A stretch of 64,000 nt of DNA from Paenibacillus andongensis (GTDB lineage Bacteria > Bacillota > Bacilli > Paenibacillales > NBRC-103111). Shown in pieces: positions 1-9,017 of this stretch (the stretch's first letter is position 1; every line of letters begins with the position of its first letter). Under the pieces are notes generated by a model. It was not told the origin of the DNA. It was given only the letters and a program-made list of their open reading frames with translations, and searched no databases. The stretch is from contig NZ_CP104467.1 in NCBI RefSeq assembly GCF_025369935.1, positions 5,959,001 to 6,023,000 of the forward strand, in the 5' to 3' direction. The translations under genes were made by a program, and so were the position numbers.

Positions 1-59
1 ATGATCAGGATGCATACAACGAAGCCCGCGGCCATAAGCCAAAATCGTCCTTGTTTCAA
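1..59 (-). CDS. N-terminus of a membrane protein, cut by the left edge
   Basis: A TTG start (59-57) overlaps the TGA of the upstream ATP-grasp gene, and AGGAG lies 10 nt before it, so translational coupling is plausible. The visible 19 residues (MKQGRFWLMAAGFVVCILI) are basic and then hydrophobic, like the first membrane segment of an inner-membrane protein. An in-frame ATG at 35-33 is an alternative start. The family cannot be identified from this stub. Small membrane proteins often accompany YjfC/YgiC-type ATP-grasp genes, but that link is inference. Confidence 0.5.
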   Translation of the reverse strand, partial: MKQGRFWLMAAGFVVCILI

Positions 60-1252
60 GGTGCTTTCACTCCTATCGGTACAAATTGACTCGCATTTCC
101 TGTAATCATCCCACCTGCTCTCCCTAATAACCCGCATGGTATTCCATTGAGAACAAAGAGACCTGTTAATAAATGTTTATTTCCATGAGCAAAAGATAGC
201 TCGGGCAAATCGGCTCGCTGCTGATAAACACGCTTGAAAAACACACTCGTATCAAAACCAACTTCATCTTTGACCTCTAATTCACCCAGCGTGTTATACA
301 ATTCCACTGAGCCGCCTTCTCTGCCAAACATAGATTTGGATACGTAATCACCTGTAAGCTCAGGCGTCATATAAGTAGGCAGCATATAGCTCCCTATTGC
401 CTTGTGCTCGTCAGAGGTGAACATTTCTGCGCCTTCCTCATGTAAGCCCCATATGATAGCTTGCAAGCCTTTTGACTGCAAGATGACCGCGTGTAATGGA
501 TTGAACACTTGTATGAATTGTTCTTCAATCGCATAAGAGAAAGCCTCTCCCCCATCATCAATGCCCATCCATTCCTTTGGATACAGCGCAAACATTTTAG
601 TGATGATTTGGTTCTCTCCAACCTTAACAACGCCTTCATCGATCCACAAATCCAAACAATCGACACAGGTCATCTTTCTTCCGCTATGCGCTACAAGGGC
701 ATCAATAGTTCCTGTATCTTCAACATGCTTTCCATACGCGGTGCAGGCAGCAAAGTCAGGCGCTTCGATTTCCCATGCTAAGCGGATTAGTTCTTTCATA
801 GCATGGTTCGGTGATTCTATTCCCATTTGATCACATAACCAGGGTGTAGCAATCGCTGCTTCAACATACCCCGTAGGTGTGTCAGCATTCAGCTCTAAAA
901 GCTTGATTTCGCCTTGCTGATTCACTGTAAAATCAAATCTGGCATATCGACTAATGAAACCTGCGGCACCAGGCTCAAGCTGATCTAGCCCATCCCACAG
1001 CACTTCAGGAATAGACAAGAGCTCATATAACTCCCTCTTCCCTTTCACATAACGAACCGTCTTATCAAACACGTTCCACAAAGCTCCTGCCGCATGGATA
1101 AGTTCTTCGTATACATGTCGCTGCATAACTACAAGTTGGTCAATCCAGTATGCTTCCTCTTCCATATCTGCCCATGTAAATCCAAGGTTCGCCAGCTGCT
1201 GCACCCTGCGATCTCTGTTAGCAGAAGGATTCCCTATGACTTCATATATCAA
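56..1252 (-). CDS. glutathionylspermidine synthase-like ATP-grasp protein (YgiC/YjfC family)
   Basis: 398 residues resembling the C-terminal synthetase half of E. coli Gsp synthase, an ATP-grasp amidoligase fold. Visible marks are RYARFDFTV (about residues 103-111), LLELNADTPTG (about 117-128; Glu and Asn fit the metal/ATP site) and FGREGGSVEL near residue 315. The amidase half is absent, as in YgiC/YjfC proteins. The start is TTG with AGGAGG nine bases upstream overlapping the stop of the preceding gene, five bases away. The neighbours are a secreted Ser/Gly-tailed protein and a membrane protein. Comparative-genomics work on amidoligases has proposed that such cassettes modify peptides or cell-surface proteins. 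The real substrate is unknown; glutathionylspermidine itself is unlikely in this lineage. Confidence 0.85.
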   Translation of the reverse strand: MIYEVIGNPSANRDRRVQQLANLGFTWADMEEEAYWIDQLVVMQRHVYEELIHAAGALWNVFDKTVRYVKGKRELYELLSIPEVLWDGLDQLEPGAAGFISRYARFDFTVNQQGEIKLLELNADTPTGYVEAAIATPWLCDQMGIESPNHAMKELIRLAWEIEAPDFAACTAYGKHVEDTGTIDALVAHSGRKMTCVDCLDLWIDEGVVKVGENQIITKMFALYPKEWMGIDDGGEAFSYAIEEQFIQVFNPLHAVILQSKGLQAIIWGLHEEGAEMFTSDEHKAIGSYMLPTYMTPELTGDYVSKSMFGREGGSVELYNTLGELEVKDEVGFDTSVFFKRVYQQRADLPELSFAHGNKHLLTGLFVLNGIPCGLLGRAGGMITGNASQFVPIGVKAP

Positions 1253-1257
1253 AGCAA

Positions 1258-1917
1258 TTAACCTCCTGAACTGGAGCTTGACGAAGAGCTGAAACCGCTT
1301 GATTTACCGCCTATACTACCGGAAGAGGTTGAGGTCGATTTGGAGCTTGATGTTGTTCCGCCGCTCGTACTGTTTGACGATGACTTATTAGTTGTAAACG
1401 AGCCGGTTCCACTTGAGGTTGTTGGTGTCTTCGTCGTGGAGCGATTCGAGAACGAACTCGGTTGATAGGTTTTCGTCACATAGGGTGTATTCGATCGATA
1501 ATAATAAGAGCGATGATTGCTTCCCCAACTACTCGATGAGTAAGGACTTACCGTATTAAAGATCAAATGGTACAGTAGAAGATCATCCCAACCAAAACCA
1601 CCGCCTCCGGTTACCTGATTCACAATGATGGGGGTCGTACTTCCTCCAGTGCCCGTTGAACTCCCCCCTGCAACAGGCGTTGGAGACGGAGAAGGCGAAG
1701 GTGATTTATTATCCGATTGCACGGGCACAGGCAAACTCCAATCAACCGCAGGATCATAATAGGCTTTGACGTCTTCCGAAGACCATTCAACCAGCTTAGA
1801 TGATCCTGCTCCAGTACTCGGACTAGGAGACTCTGCGGCATGTGCTGAAAGCAGCAACATATGACTAACGAGCATGATGCCAATAGAAGCAGAAAGCACT
1901 TTGAGCGGTCGTTTCAA
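1258..1917 (-). CDS. secreted protein with Ser/Thr/Gly-rich low-complexity tail
   Basis: 219 residues. A signal peptide (basic start, hydrophobic core about residues 8-24, AHA cleavage-like motif near 27) is followed by a Pro/Ser linker, a short hydrophobic island (GWDDLLLYHLIF, about 110-121), a Tyr/Arg patch and a C-terminal tail of about 80 residues that is almost all Ser, Thr, Gly and Lys, ending in poly-Ser and Gly-Gly. The start is TTG in a TTGA overlap with the upstream stop, with GGAGG nine bases before it. No family recognised. Its place directly before an ATP-grasp amidoligase makes the tail a candidate modification substrate (inference). Confidence 0.75.
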   Translation of the reverse strand: MKRPLKVLSASIGIMLVSHMLLLSAHAAESPSPSTGAGSSKLVEWSSEDVKAYYDPAVDWSLPVPVQSDNKSPSPSPSPTPVAGGSSTGTGGSTTPIIVNQVTGGGGFGWDDLLLYHLIFNTVSPYSSSSWGSNHRSYYYRSNTPYVTKTYQPSSFSNRSTTKTPTTSSGTGSFTTNKSSSNSTSGGTTSSSKSTSTSSGSIGGKSSGFSSSSSSSSGG

Positions 1918-2135
1918 TGCCGGTTCCCTCCCCCTTCTGAGCCTACCGTAACCAGCAGAAGCTCAAAAACATTAAGATCTAAGTTCAGTCTTCCTTCGAT
2001 CATTTCATATTCCTTACCGCCAATAAGAACAAAATTTGCAACATTTAAGGCTTGAATGAGCCTTTCATCCCATGGGCGTTCACTAATTTTTTGCAGTTGT
2101 CCGTCCGTCAATTTTTCGAAGAGCGTGATATTCAT
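1914..2135 (-). CDS. small conserved-looking protein of unknown function
   Basis: About 73 residues beginning MNITLFEKLTDGQLQKI. I chose the ATG at 2135 because GGAGG lies 11 bases upstream; an in-frame ATG at 2153 would add six acidic residues but would contain that GGAGG. It is mixed alpha/beta in character with no signal peptide or membrane helix (a cytosolic protein), and has an IGGKEYEMIEGRLNL stretch. It is the first gene of the four-gene operon and its stop overlaps the next TTG start. No function is assigned. Confidence 0.6.
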   Translation of the reverse strand: MNITLFEKLTDGQLQKISERPWDERLIQALNVANFVLIGGKEYEMIEGRLNLDLNVFELLLVTVGSEGGGNRH

Positions 2136-2204
2136 CGATTCATCTTCCTCCATCCAATCTGTATACTAAATAAAACGCACGAACAGACCTTTTGTTTCAA
2201 TTTA

Positions 2205-2239
2205 GCGAAAATAAAAAGAGCCTATCCTAAGGATAGGCT
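2205..2239 (-). terminator. Rho-independent terminator of the NlpC/P60 gene
   Basis: Perfect stem GCCTATCC/GGATAGGC (2220-2238) with a TTA loop, followed on the minus strand by TCTTTTTATTTT. It sits just after the stop of the 2247-3350 gene and separates it from the operon that begins at 2135. Confidence 0.85.
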
Positions 2240-2246
2240 TAAAGGA

Positions 2247-3350
2247 TTAATATGCAACACGTTTTGCTCGTAGAAACGTTGATTTCCAATACGGTTTATC
2301 AATATTAATGATTTGAACGCCATTCTTTGGCGCAGGTGAAGCATTCAGCATTTGCCTATTGCCAATGTAAATACCAACATGTCCAACAGTTTTATTGGTT
2401 TTGAATCGACCTGGTACATAGAAAAACAACAAATCGCCTTTGCGCAAGGATTTTCGACTTACCAGCTGTCCTACCGCCGCTTGTTGGCGAGCAAGCCTTG
2501 GAAGTTTTACGCCATATTTTCCAAATACATATTGAGTAAACGTTGAACAGTCAAATTTTCCTGTTTGCGGATAAGGTCCAGCACCGAATAGATATTTCAC
2601 ACCTAGATATTGCATACCCTTGTTAATCATTGCATTAATATCAATGTTCTTAAGTACTGGAATTACTTCATCTTGATTAGTGGATGCCCACACCTCAAGG
2701 TCATCCTCATTTTGTTGCATAGATGCAGGGTGCGTTCCCTTACCTTCGCCTTTGAACGGATCCGTTGGATCATCGCCAAACTCAAGCTCTGCGGTATTAG
2801 CCCGAGGGTCGTTGTCATCTTCACGTTCTATTGGAGCAACCGGAGCCGCATGAATCAACAATTGCTCATTTTTCACTTCATATGACATATCTTCTTGAAA
2901 CAAATCTGCCAATGCGGAGACTGGCAAGTAGGCCGAATCACCCTCCTTAATAAAGGGCTGGCTAACTTTGATTTCTGATCCATCTTTCATAGCTTTCGTC
3001 GAATTCATTGTCACTTCGAAGTTTGCGTCATTATCGCCAATTAACAGCTTCTGATTGCCTTCTTCCCAGTTTGACTGGAACTTTAGGGTTTGGATAAGTT
3101 CACGTGCTGCTACATACTTGACATTGTTAATCACTTTAATTGGTATAACAGCGTCATCAGTGCCTAATGTCGTTCCTTGTCCTGGTTGTGACAAGCTTTG
3201 TGACTGCATACTGCCTGTCCCTGACTGTACGGTAGGATTTTGTGTTGGTGCTGCTTGGTTGGGGCTGGTATTAACCCTTCCACAAGCGGTTGTAGTTGCC
3301 ATCATGACTACTATACTGCCAATTGCTGCTACTTTCAGCCTTTTCCACAT
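2247..3350 (-). CDS. lipoprotein with stalk domain and NlpC/P60 endopeptidase domain
   Basis: 367 residues. Lipoprotein signal with lipobox TTAC (Cys23), a Ser/Gln/Pro linker, a copper-amine-oxidase-N-like stalk domain (about 68-170, with YVAARELIQTL and YLPVSALADLF), an acidic linker, and a C-terminal NlpC/P60 domain (about 235-367). Cys268 in GKFDCSTF and His324 in VGHVGIY fit the catalytic pair; the third position is Asn336 (MLNASP) rather than the commoner His. NlpC/P60 enzymes cut peptidoglycan stem peptides, usually the D-Glu/diamino-acid bond, at the cell surface. Start supported by AAAGGAG ten bases upstream. Probably monocistronic. Confidence 0.9.
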   Translation of the reverse strand: MWKRLKVAAIGSIVVMMATTTACGRVNTSPNQAAPTQNPTVQSGTGSMQSQSLSQPGQGTTLGTDDAVIPIKVINNVKYVAARELIQTLKFQSNWEEGNQKLLIGDNDANFEVTMNSTKAMKDGSEIKVSQPFIKEGDSAYLPVSALADLFQEDMSYEVKNEQLLIHAAPVAPIEREDDNDPRANTAELEFGDDPTDPFKGEGKGTHPASMQQNEDDLEVWASTNQDEVIPVLKNIDINAMINKGMQYLGVKYLFGAGPYPQTGKFDCSTFTQYVFGKYGVKLPRLARQQAAVGQLVSRKSLRKGDLLFFYVPGRFKTNKTVGHVGIYIGNRQMLNASPAPKNGVQIINIDKPYWKSTFLRAKRVAY

Positions 3351-3511
3351 CGCTTTTATTCTCCTTTAGGGACACATAATTATTATCCTCTATAGAGTGA
3401 GACAAGTGACATGCAAATATGCATAAAAGGCCATTTGAACAGCTTGGATCATCTTGGAAGCTTTAGACTAGTTGGTCCATTTGTCAGAGAGACTTAATTG
3501 CTAGAATAGGA

Positions 3512-3552
3512 TTCAATTAATAAAGCGTGCCCGAATAATTCGGGCACGCTTT
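3512..3552 (-). terminator. terminator of the suf operon
   Basis: A perfect 14-bp inverted repeat (3522-3552, AAAGCGTGCCCGAA arms, 3-nt loop) is followed on the minus strand by TTTATTAATT. It lies 14 bp after the sufB stop. Confidence 0.9.
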
Positions 3553-3565
3553 AAGTAAATATCGT

Positions 3566-4963
3566 TTAACCGATGGAACCTTCCATCTCAAATTTAATGA
3601 GACGATTCATCTCCACGGCATATTCCATTGGAAGTTCTTTCGTGAACGGCTCGATGAAGCCCATAACGATCATTTGCGTCGCTTCAGCCTCCGTAAGACC
3701 ACGGCTCATGAGGTAGAACAATTGGTCCTCAGATACCTTGGATACTGTCGCTTCATGCTCAAGCGTGATGTTGTCATTCATGATTTCGTTATATGGAATC
3801 GTATCTGACGTTGACTCGTTATCGAGAATCAAAGTATCACATTTGATATTCGCTTTGGAACCTTGGGAGTTACGTCCGAAGGAAGCCAGACCACGGTATG
3901 TTACTTTACCGCCGTGTTTAGAAATCGATTTGGATACGATTGTCGAAGTTGTATCAGGCGCCAGATGCGTCATTTTCGCGCCAGCATCTTGGTGTTGCCC
4001 TTTACCAGCTACAGCGATGGAAAGAACCATCCCTTTAGCGCCGCGGCCTTTCAGCACAACAGCTGGGTACTTCATCGTCAGCTTGGAACCAATGTTACCA
4101 TCGACCCATTCCATAGTAGCGCCTTCTTCTGCAACCGCACGTTTGGTAACGAGGTTGTAGATGTTCGGTGCCCAGTTTTGAATCGTTGTATAACGTGCAC
4201 GGGAGTTTTTGAGACATACGATTTCAACTACCGCACTATGAAGGGAGTTTGTGCTGTAAATAGGAGCTGTACAGCCCTCTACGTAGTGTACAAAGCTTTC
4301 TTCATCGGTAATGATCAATGTACGTTCGAATTGCCCCATGTTCTCGGAGTTAATACGGAAGTACGCTTGTAAAGGAACTTCACATTTTACGCCTTTAGGC
4401 ACATAGATGAAAGAACCACCGGACCATACAGCACTATTGAGCGCAGCGAATTTATTGTCGCTTGGCGGAATAATAGTTCCGAAATACTGTTTGAATAGCT
4501 CTGGGTACTCACGAAGCGCCGTATCCGTATCTGTAAAGATAACGCCTTGGTCTTCAAGTTCCTTTTGCATACTGTGGTAAACAACTTCAGATTCATACTG
4601 AGCCGATACACCAGCTAAGAATTTTTGTTCCGCTTCAGGAATACCGAGCTTGTCGAATGTTTCTTTAATTTCTGTAGGAACTTCTTCCCACGTTTTGCCT
4701 TGCTTCTCGGACGGTCTTACGTAGTACTGGATATCATCGAAATCTAGATCATCCATGTTTCCGCCCCAACGCGGCATTGGCATTTTGAAAAATTGCTCCA
4801 GGGATTTCAGACGAAACTCTAGCATCCACTCAGGTTCGCCTTTAATTCTGGAGATTTCTTCAACGATTTCACGAGTTAAGCCTTTACCCGATTGAAAAAT
4901 CGATTTGTGCTCATCTCTAAAACCATATTTATAATCCTCGAGATCTGGCATTTGTTTAGCCAT
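3566..4963 (-). CDS. sufB: Fe-S cluster scaffold protein SufB
   Basis: 465 residues, the usual SufB length. With SufC and SufD it forms the cytosolic SufBC2D scaffold on which Fe-S clusters are built. The SufB/SufD beta-helix core shows GGSFIYVPKGVKCEVPLQAYFR and the conserved C-terminal MSRGLTEAEATQMIVMGFIEP. The start MAKQMPDLED is chosen because AAGGAGGAATTCACC stands directly before that ATG; a further in-frame ATG 39 bases upstream lacks such a site. Last gene of sufCDSUB, followed by a strong terminator. Confidence 0.96.
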   Translation of the reverse strand: MAKQMPDLEDYKYGFRDEHKSIFQSGKGLTREIVEEISRIKGEPEWMLEFRLKSLEQFFKMPMPRWGGNMDDLDFDDIQYYVRPSEKQGKTWEEVPTEIKETFDKLGIPEAEQKFLAGVSAQYESEVVYHSMQKELEDQGVIFTDTDTALREYPELFKQYFGTIIPPSDNKFAALNSAVWSGGSFIYVPKGVKCEVPLQAYFRINSENMGQFERTLIITDEESFVHYVEGCTAPIYSTNSLHSAVVEIVCLKNSRARYTTIQNWAPNIYNLVTKRAVAEEGATMEWVDGNIGSKLTMKYPAVVLKGRGAKGMVLSIAVAGKGQHQDAGAKMTHLAPDTTSTIVSKSISKHGGKVTYRGLASFGRNSQGSKANIKCDTLILDNESTSDTIPYNEIMNDNITLEHEATVSKVSEDQLFYLMSRGLTEAEATQMIVMGFIEPFTKELPMEYAVEMNRLIKFEMEGSIG

Positions 4964-5026
4964 GGTGAATTCCTCCTTAGTTTTTTTGTGTTGCAAAAAC
5001 ATCTTACATATGGGATCGCTTTTGCG

Positions 5027-5461
5027 TTAGTTATCGATTTTTTGGGAATGTTCAATTCCTTTGCGTAGTGCGTTCCATGCAAGGGTCGCACATTTGATCC
5101 GCGCAGGGAATTTATTCACCCCAGATAACGCCTCTATATCTTCATATTCAAATTCCACAGGTTCGCCCTTCATCAAGCCTGAAAAATTATCGGCCATCTT
5201 CAGCGCCTCTTCGATGGTCTTACCTTTGACCGCATCCGTCATCATGGATGCAGAGGATAAGCTAATCGAACAGCCTTCACCTGTGAATTTAGCCATCTTC
5301 ACAACACCATCTTCCACCTGCATCTGCAGGGAAATCTTATCACCGCAGGTCGGGTTATTAAGATCAATGGTAACAGCTTCGCCAGACTCAAACTTCCCAC
5401 GGTTGCGCGGTGTTTTATAGTGATCCATAATCACTCTACGGTATAAATCATCCAATTGCAT
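5027..5461 (-). CDS. sufU: SufU, zinc-dependent sulfurtransferase partner of SufS
   Basis: 144 residues with the SufU zinc site Cys39-Asp41 (NPTCGD), Cys64 (GEGCSIS) and Cys124 (RIKCATLAW). In Bacillota SufU accepts persulfide sulfur from SufS and activates the desulfurase for the SufBCD scaffold. Its start lies inside the end of sufS (14-bp overlap), so coupling is likely. The GEGC..S insertion separates SufU from IscU. Confidence 0.95.
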   Translation of the reverse strand: MQLDDLYRRVIMDHYKTPRNRGKFESGEAVTIDLNNPTCGDKISLQMQVEDGVVKMAKFTGEGCSISLSSASMMTDAVKGKTIEEALKMADNFSGLMKGEPVEFEYEDIEALSGVNKFPARIKCATLAWNALRKGIEHSQKIDN

Positions 5462-6674
5462 GGCCGAAGTACTCCTTTGTTTTTAGTAAGGCCATCACAA
5501 GACGGTCAATATCTGCTTCTGTATTGTACAGATAAAAGCTAGCACGAGCCGTGGAACTTACTTCTAGCCATCTCATTAAAGGCTGAGTACAATGGTGACC
5601 GGCGCGTACAGCAACTCCCTCCGCATCTAGAACGGTTGCCACATCATGAGGATGAACATCACCTAGATTGAACGTAACGAGTCCTGCACGATTAGCTTTA
5701 GGACCATAGATCGTCAGATCTTCGATCTGAGCCATACGCTCCATCGCATAGTTCGTGAGCTGAATATCGTGTTTATAAATATTGTCCATACCGACTTCTT
5801 GTAGAAAATCAATAGCCGCGCCAAGACCTACTGCTCCAGCAATGATTGGTGTTCCACCTTCAAACTTCCAAGGCAGTTCCTTCCAAGTGGACTCATAGAG
5901 ATCCACATGATCAATCATTTCGCCGCCAAACTCGACAGGCTCCATATTTTCTAGCAATGCCTTCTTCCCATACAATGCCCCGATTCCGGTGGGACCACAC
6001 ATTTTATGACCGGAAAGCGCATAGAAGTCGCAATCCAATTCCTGTACATCCACCTTCATATGCGGTGTACTTTGTGCGCCATCGACCATCATCTTCGCTC
6101 CATGTTTATGGGCGATTTGGGCGATTTCTTTGATCGGATTTACGACACCAAGAACGTTGGAAACATACACAACCGAAACAATTTTCGTACGATTGGTTAT
6201 CGTGTTTTCAACATCTGTAAGCGAAATCGAACCATCAGGCTGTAAAGGAATATATTTTAAAGTAGCGCCTGTAGCCTTTGCAGCTTGCTGCCATGGAATC
6301 AGGTTGCTATGATGCTCCATCGGTGTAAGGACAATTTCATCGCCTTCACGCAGTACAGATTTCGCATAACTGCTTGCTACAATGTTGATTGCCGTTGTCG
6401 TACCTCTAGTGAAAATGATTTCCTGCTCACTGGATGCGCCGATGAACTTAGCCACTTTGGCTCTGGCTCCTTCGTATGCATCCGTTGCACGGGAACCTAG
6501 GGTATGAACCCCGCGGTGAACGTTCGCATTGTCCCACTCATAGTAGTGCTTCAGTGCTTCAATCACCTGAATAGGCTTCTGGGAAGTTGCAGCACTGTCC
6601 AAGTACACCAGCGGATGACCGTTCACCTCTTGCTTCAGAATGGGAAAAAGTTCACGTATCTCCGAGGTATTCAT
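5448..6674 (-). CDS. sufS: cysteine desulfurase SufS
   Basis: 408-residue PLP enzyme of the group II NifS/CsdA family. It converts cysteine to alanine and leaves a persulfide for Fe-S assembly. The PLP lysine is Lys224 in ALSGHKMCGPTG and the catalytic cysteine is Cys362 in RAGHHCTQP. The ATG overlaps the sufD stop by four bases and the 3' end overlaps sufU, so it is tightly coupled within sufCDSUB. Confidence 0.96.
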   Translation of the reverse strand: MNTSEIRELFPILKQEVNGHPLVYLDSAATSQKPIQVIEALKHYYEWDNANVHRGVHTLGSRATDAYEGARAKVAKFIGASSEQEIIFTRGTTTAINIVASSYAKSVLREGDEIVLTPMEHHSNLIPWQQAAKATGATLKYIPLQPDGSISLTDVENTITNRTKIVSVVYVSNVLGVVNPIKEIAQIAHKHGAKMMVDGAQSTPHMKVDVQELDCDFYALSGHKMCGPTGIGALYGKKALLENMEPVEFGGEMIDHVDLYESTWKELPWKFEGGTPIIAGAVGLGAAIDFLQEVGMDNIYKHDIQLTNYAMERMAQIEDLTIYGPKANRAGLVTFNLGDVHPHDVATVLDAEGVAVRAGHHCTQPLMRWLEVSSTARASFYLYNTEADIDRLVMALLKTKEYFGHAIG

Positions 6675-7966
6675 TGTCCCAGCTTCCTCTCTACTAAGCT
6701 TTGCAGCTGTTCTTCGACGCTCTTAATTGGAATTTCGGAAACGACTGGCGCCAAGAATCCGTAAATAATCAAGCGCTGAGCTTCTTCCTTCGTAATCCCA
6801 CGAGACATCAGATAGTGAACTTGCTCAGCATTGACTTGACCAACACTCGCCGCATGACCAGCTTTAACATCGTCCTCATCAATAAGAAGAATCGGATTCG
6901 CGTCGCCACGCGCTTTCGGGCTGAGCATAAGCACTTTCTCTGTTTGCTGACCGTTACAGCCTGTTGCGCCTTTTTCGATCTTTGTAATCCCGTTGATGAT
7001 CGCTGTTGAGCCATCTCTCATTACGGCACGAGTAATCATGTCGCTTGTTGATGCTTTGCCCCAATGAACAGCGCGTGTAGTCAGGTTCAACTTCTGCTCC
7101 TGAGTTCCAACACAGATCACTTTAGCATCGGAGTCGGAACCTTTGCCTTTGAGGATCGATGTTGTATCCGAAAGTGTGTTACCGTAGTTCATTTCACCAA
7201 CTACCCACTGAATGCTCGCATCGTTATCGATGATCGCACGGCGGTATGTCAAATCCGTAACGGATTCTTCCAAGTTATGAACGGATGCATAGTTAACTCG
7301 CGCACCTGGCTTCACGAATACTTCAACGATTCCGTTTTGTACCAAAGGAGCACCTGCTACAGAGGATACAAAATTATCTACATAAGTAACAGCGCTGAAC
7401 TGCTCTGCAACAATCAAAACATGCGGTGCAAAAGTCGCTTCGGCATCATCGGTTACAAATAACGCTTGGAGTGGAAGGTCCACACGAACGTTTTTCGGTA
7501 CATAAAGGAAAATACCACCGTTCCATAGTGCAGCATGCAAAGCTGTTAATTGATTTTCATTAGCTTCTACAGCTTTCATGAAATATGGTTTCACCAAATC
7601 CGCATGATCGCGAATGGCTGTTTCCAAATCAGTGAAAATAACGCCTTGCTGTTTCAATTCTGCCGAAACTTGGTTGAACACGATGCCGGAGTTGCGTTGT
7701 ACGATCAAGTTCTCGGAATTAGCTAAACCTTTGGTAACTTCGGGTAAAGCATCGAGGGATGCCAAAGGGGCTTGCGATTTATAGGAACCATAGGAGGAGA
7801 TGCTCCAACGGTCAATTCTCGTCTTTTCTAGCGCAGGTAATTCCAAAGAATTCGCTAACGCTAACCCTTCTGTACGAAGGGCAGTCACCCACTCCGGCTC
7901 TTGTTTGCTGCGGGAGAGCTCGATGACAGCATTAGTATCTATGGAAAGTGTTGTTTGACTACTCAT
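6671..7966 (-). CDS. sufD: Fe-S assembly protein SufD
   Basis: 431 residues, paralogous to SufB and part of the SufBC2D scaffold. It shows ALHAALWNGGIFLYVPKNVRV and the C-terminal MSRGITKEEAQRLIIYGFLAP shared with SufB. I placed the start at ATG 7966 (MSSQTTLSID) because GGAGG lies five bases before it; an in-frame ATG at 7978 overlaps that site. It follows sufC by 53 bp. Confidence 0.95.
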   Translation of the reverse strand: MSSQTTLSIDTNAVIELSRSKQEPEWVTALRTEGLALANSLELPALEKTRIDRWSISSYGSYKSQAPLASLDALPEVTKGLANSENLIVQRNSGIVFNQVSAELKQQGVIFTDLETAIRDHADLVKPYFMKAVEANENQLTALHAALWNGGIFLYVPKNVRVDLPLQALFVTDDAEATFAPHVLIVAEQFSAVTYVDNFVSSVAGAPLVQNGIVEVFVKPGARVNYASVHNLEESVTDLTYRRAIIDNDASIQWVVGEMNYGNTLSDTTSILKGKGSDSDAKVICVGTQEQKLNLTTRAVHWGKASTSDMITRAVMRDGSTAIINGITKIEKGATGCNGQQTEKVLMLSPKARGDANPILLIDEDDVKAGHAASVGQVNAEQVHYLMSRGITKEEAQRLIIYGFLAPVVSEIPIKSVEEQLQSLVERKLGQ

Positions 7967-8019
7967 GGTTTCCTCCATTTATAGGGATCTTTGACCCTTA
8001 GATCAAAGTCTCTCCTCTC

Positions 8020-8850
8020 TTAGTACTTCGGTCCGGACGTGTTCATTGGAACTTTGAACTCTTCCGTGTCTTGACCAACGGTCTCATCCACGATACCGAG
8101 TTCTTCTTTGATCCAATCGTAACCTTCCGCTTCCAGACGCTCTGCAAGCTCAGGACCACCGGATTTTACGATACGGCCTTGCATCATAACATGTACAAAA
8201 TCAGGTTTAACGTAGTTCAGCAAACGTTGGTAATGTGTAATGATCAAGAAGCCGCGGTCTTCGCTGCGCATAGCATTAACACCCTCAGCAACGATACGCA
8301 ATGCATCGATATCCAGACCGGAGTCAATTTCATCTAGAATGACAAACTTTGGCTCAAGCAAAAGCATTTGAAGAATTTCGTTGCGTTTCTTCTCACCGCC
8401 GGAGAAGCCTTCGTTCAGGTAACGGTGCATGAACTCTGGGTTCATTTCTAGCTGCTTCATCTTCGCTTCCATTTGACGAATGAATTTGATCAACGAGATT
8501 TCGTTGCCTTCACCGCGACGTACGTTCATTGCGCTGCGCAAGAAGTCAGCGTTCGTTACGCCCGTGATTTCGCTTGGATACTGCATAGCTAAGAACAAAC
8601 CAGCGCGTGCTCTTTCGTCAACAGCCATTTCTAGAACATCTTCACCATCTAATGTTACAGAACCCTCTGTTACTTCATATTTCGGGTGCCCCATCAGAGC
8701 GGAAGCCAACGTACTTTTACCTGTACCGTTTGGTCCCATGATGGCATGAATTTCTCCGCCTTTGATTTCCAGGCTAAGACCCTTCAAAATTTCCTTTCCT
8801 TCGACGTTCGCTTTTAGACCGTCTATTGTAAATGTTGATGAATTCGCCAT
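8020..8850 (-). CDS. sufC: Fe-S assembly ATPase SufC
   Basis: 276-residue ABC-type ATPase that drives conformational change in the SufBCD scaffold and does not transport solutes. Walker A GPNGTGKST (39-47), signature FSGGEKKR and Walker B VILDEIDSGLD are intact. It is about 15 residues longer than most SufC proteins because of a polar C-terminal tail (about 250-276). First gene of the operon, behind a -10 element and a Fur-like box. Confidence 0.96.
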   Translation of the reverse strand: MANSSTFTIDGLKANVEGKEILKGLSLEIKGGEIHAIMGPNGTGKSTLASALMGHPKYEVTEGSVTLDGEDVLEMAVDERARAGLFLAMQYPSEITGVTNADFLRSAMNVRRGEGNEISLIKFIRQMEAKMKQLEMNPEFMHRYLNEGFSGGEKKRNEILQMLLLEPKFVILDEIDSGLDIDALRIVAEGVNAMRSEDRGFLIITHYQRLLNYVKPDFVHVMMQGRIVKSGGPELAERLEAEGYDWIKEELGIVDETVGQDTEEFKVPMNTSGPKY

Positions 8851-8904
8851 TTCTTAAGCCTCCATAATGTGTTGGAATGTACAAGATAAACGACAACCAT
8901 TTCG

Positions 8905-8944
8905 AATGATTATCATTGATTCTCATTAGAATAATTCTATTATA
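8905..8944 (-). promoter_or_regulatory. suf operon promoter with Fur-like operator
   Basis: On the minus strand a consensus TATAAT (8939-8944) is followed at once by TGAGAATCAATGATAATCAT (within 8905-8927), which repeats the GATAAT-type hexamer of Fur boxes. An operator just downstream of the -10 would let a Fur/PerR-family repressor block initiation and tie SUF to iron status. The -35 is weak (TTTCTT at 17 bp). The box is read by eye. Confidence 0.5.
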
Positions 8945-8977
8945 ACTTACTATGTTAAATCAAGAAAGGGCATTTGC

Positions 8978-9016
8978 TTGAAAAAGGAGGTCATTTTCTG
9001 AAAATGCTACCTTTTT
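8978..9016 (-). terminator. terminator of the DUF1802 gene
   Basis: Minus-strand hairpin with CATTTT/AAAATG core and flanking AAAAAGG/CCTTTTT arms, ending in a T-run. It lies directly after the stop at 9018 and upstream of the suf promoter. Confidence 0.65.
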
Positions 9017-9017
9017 A

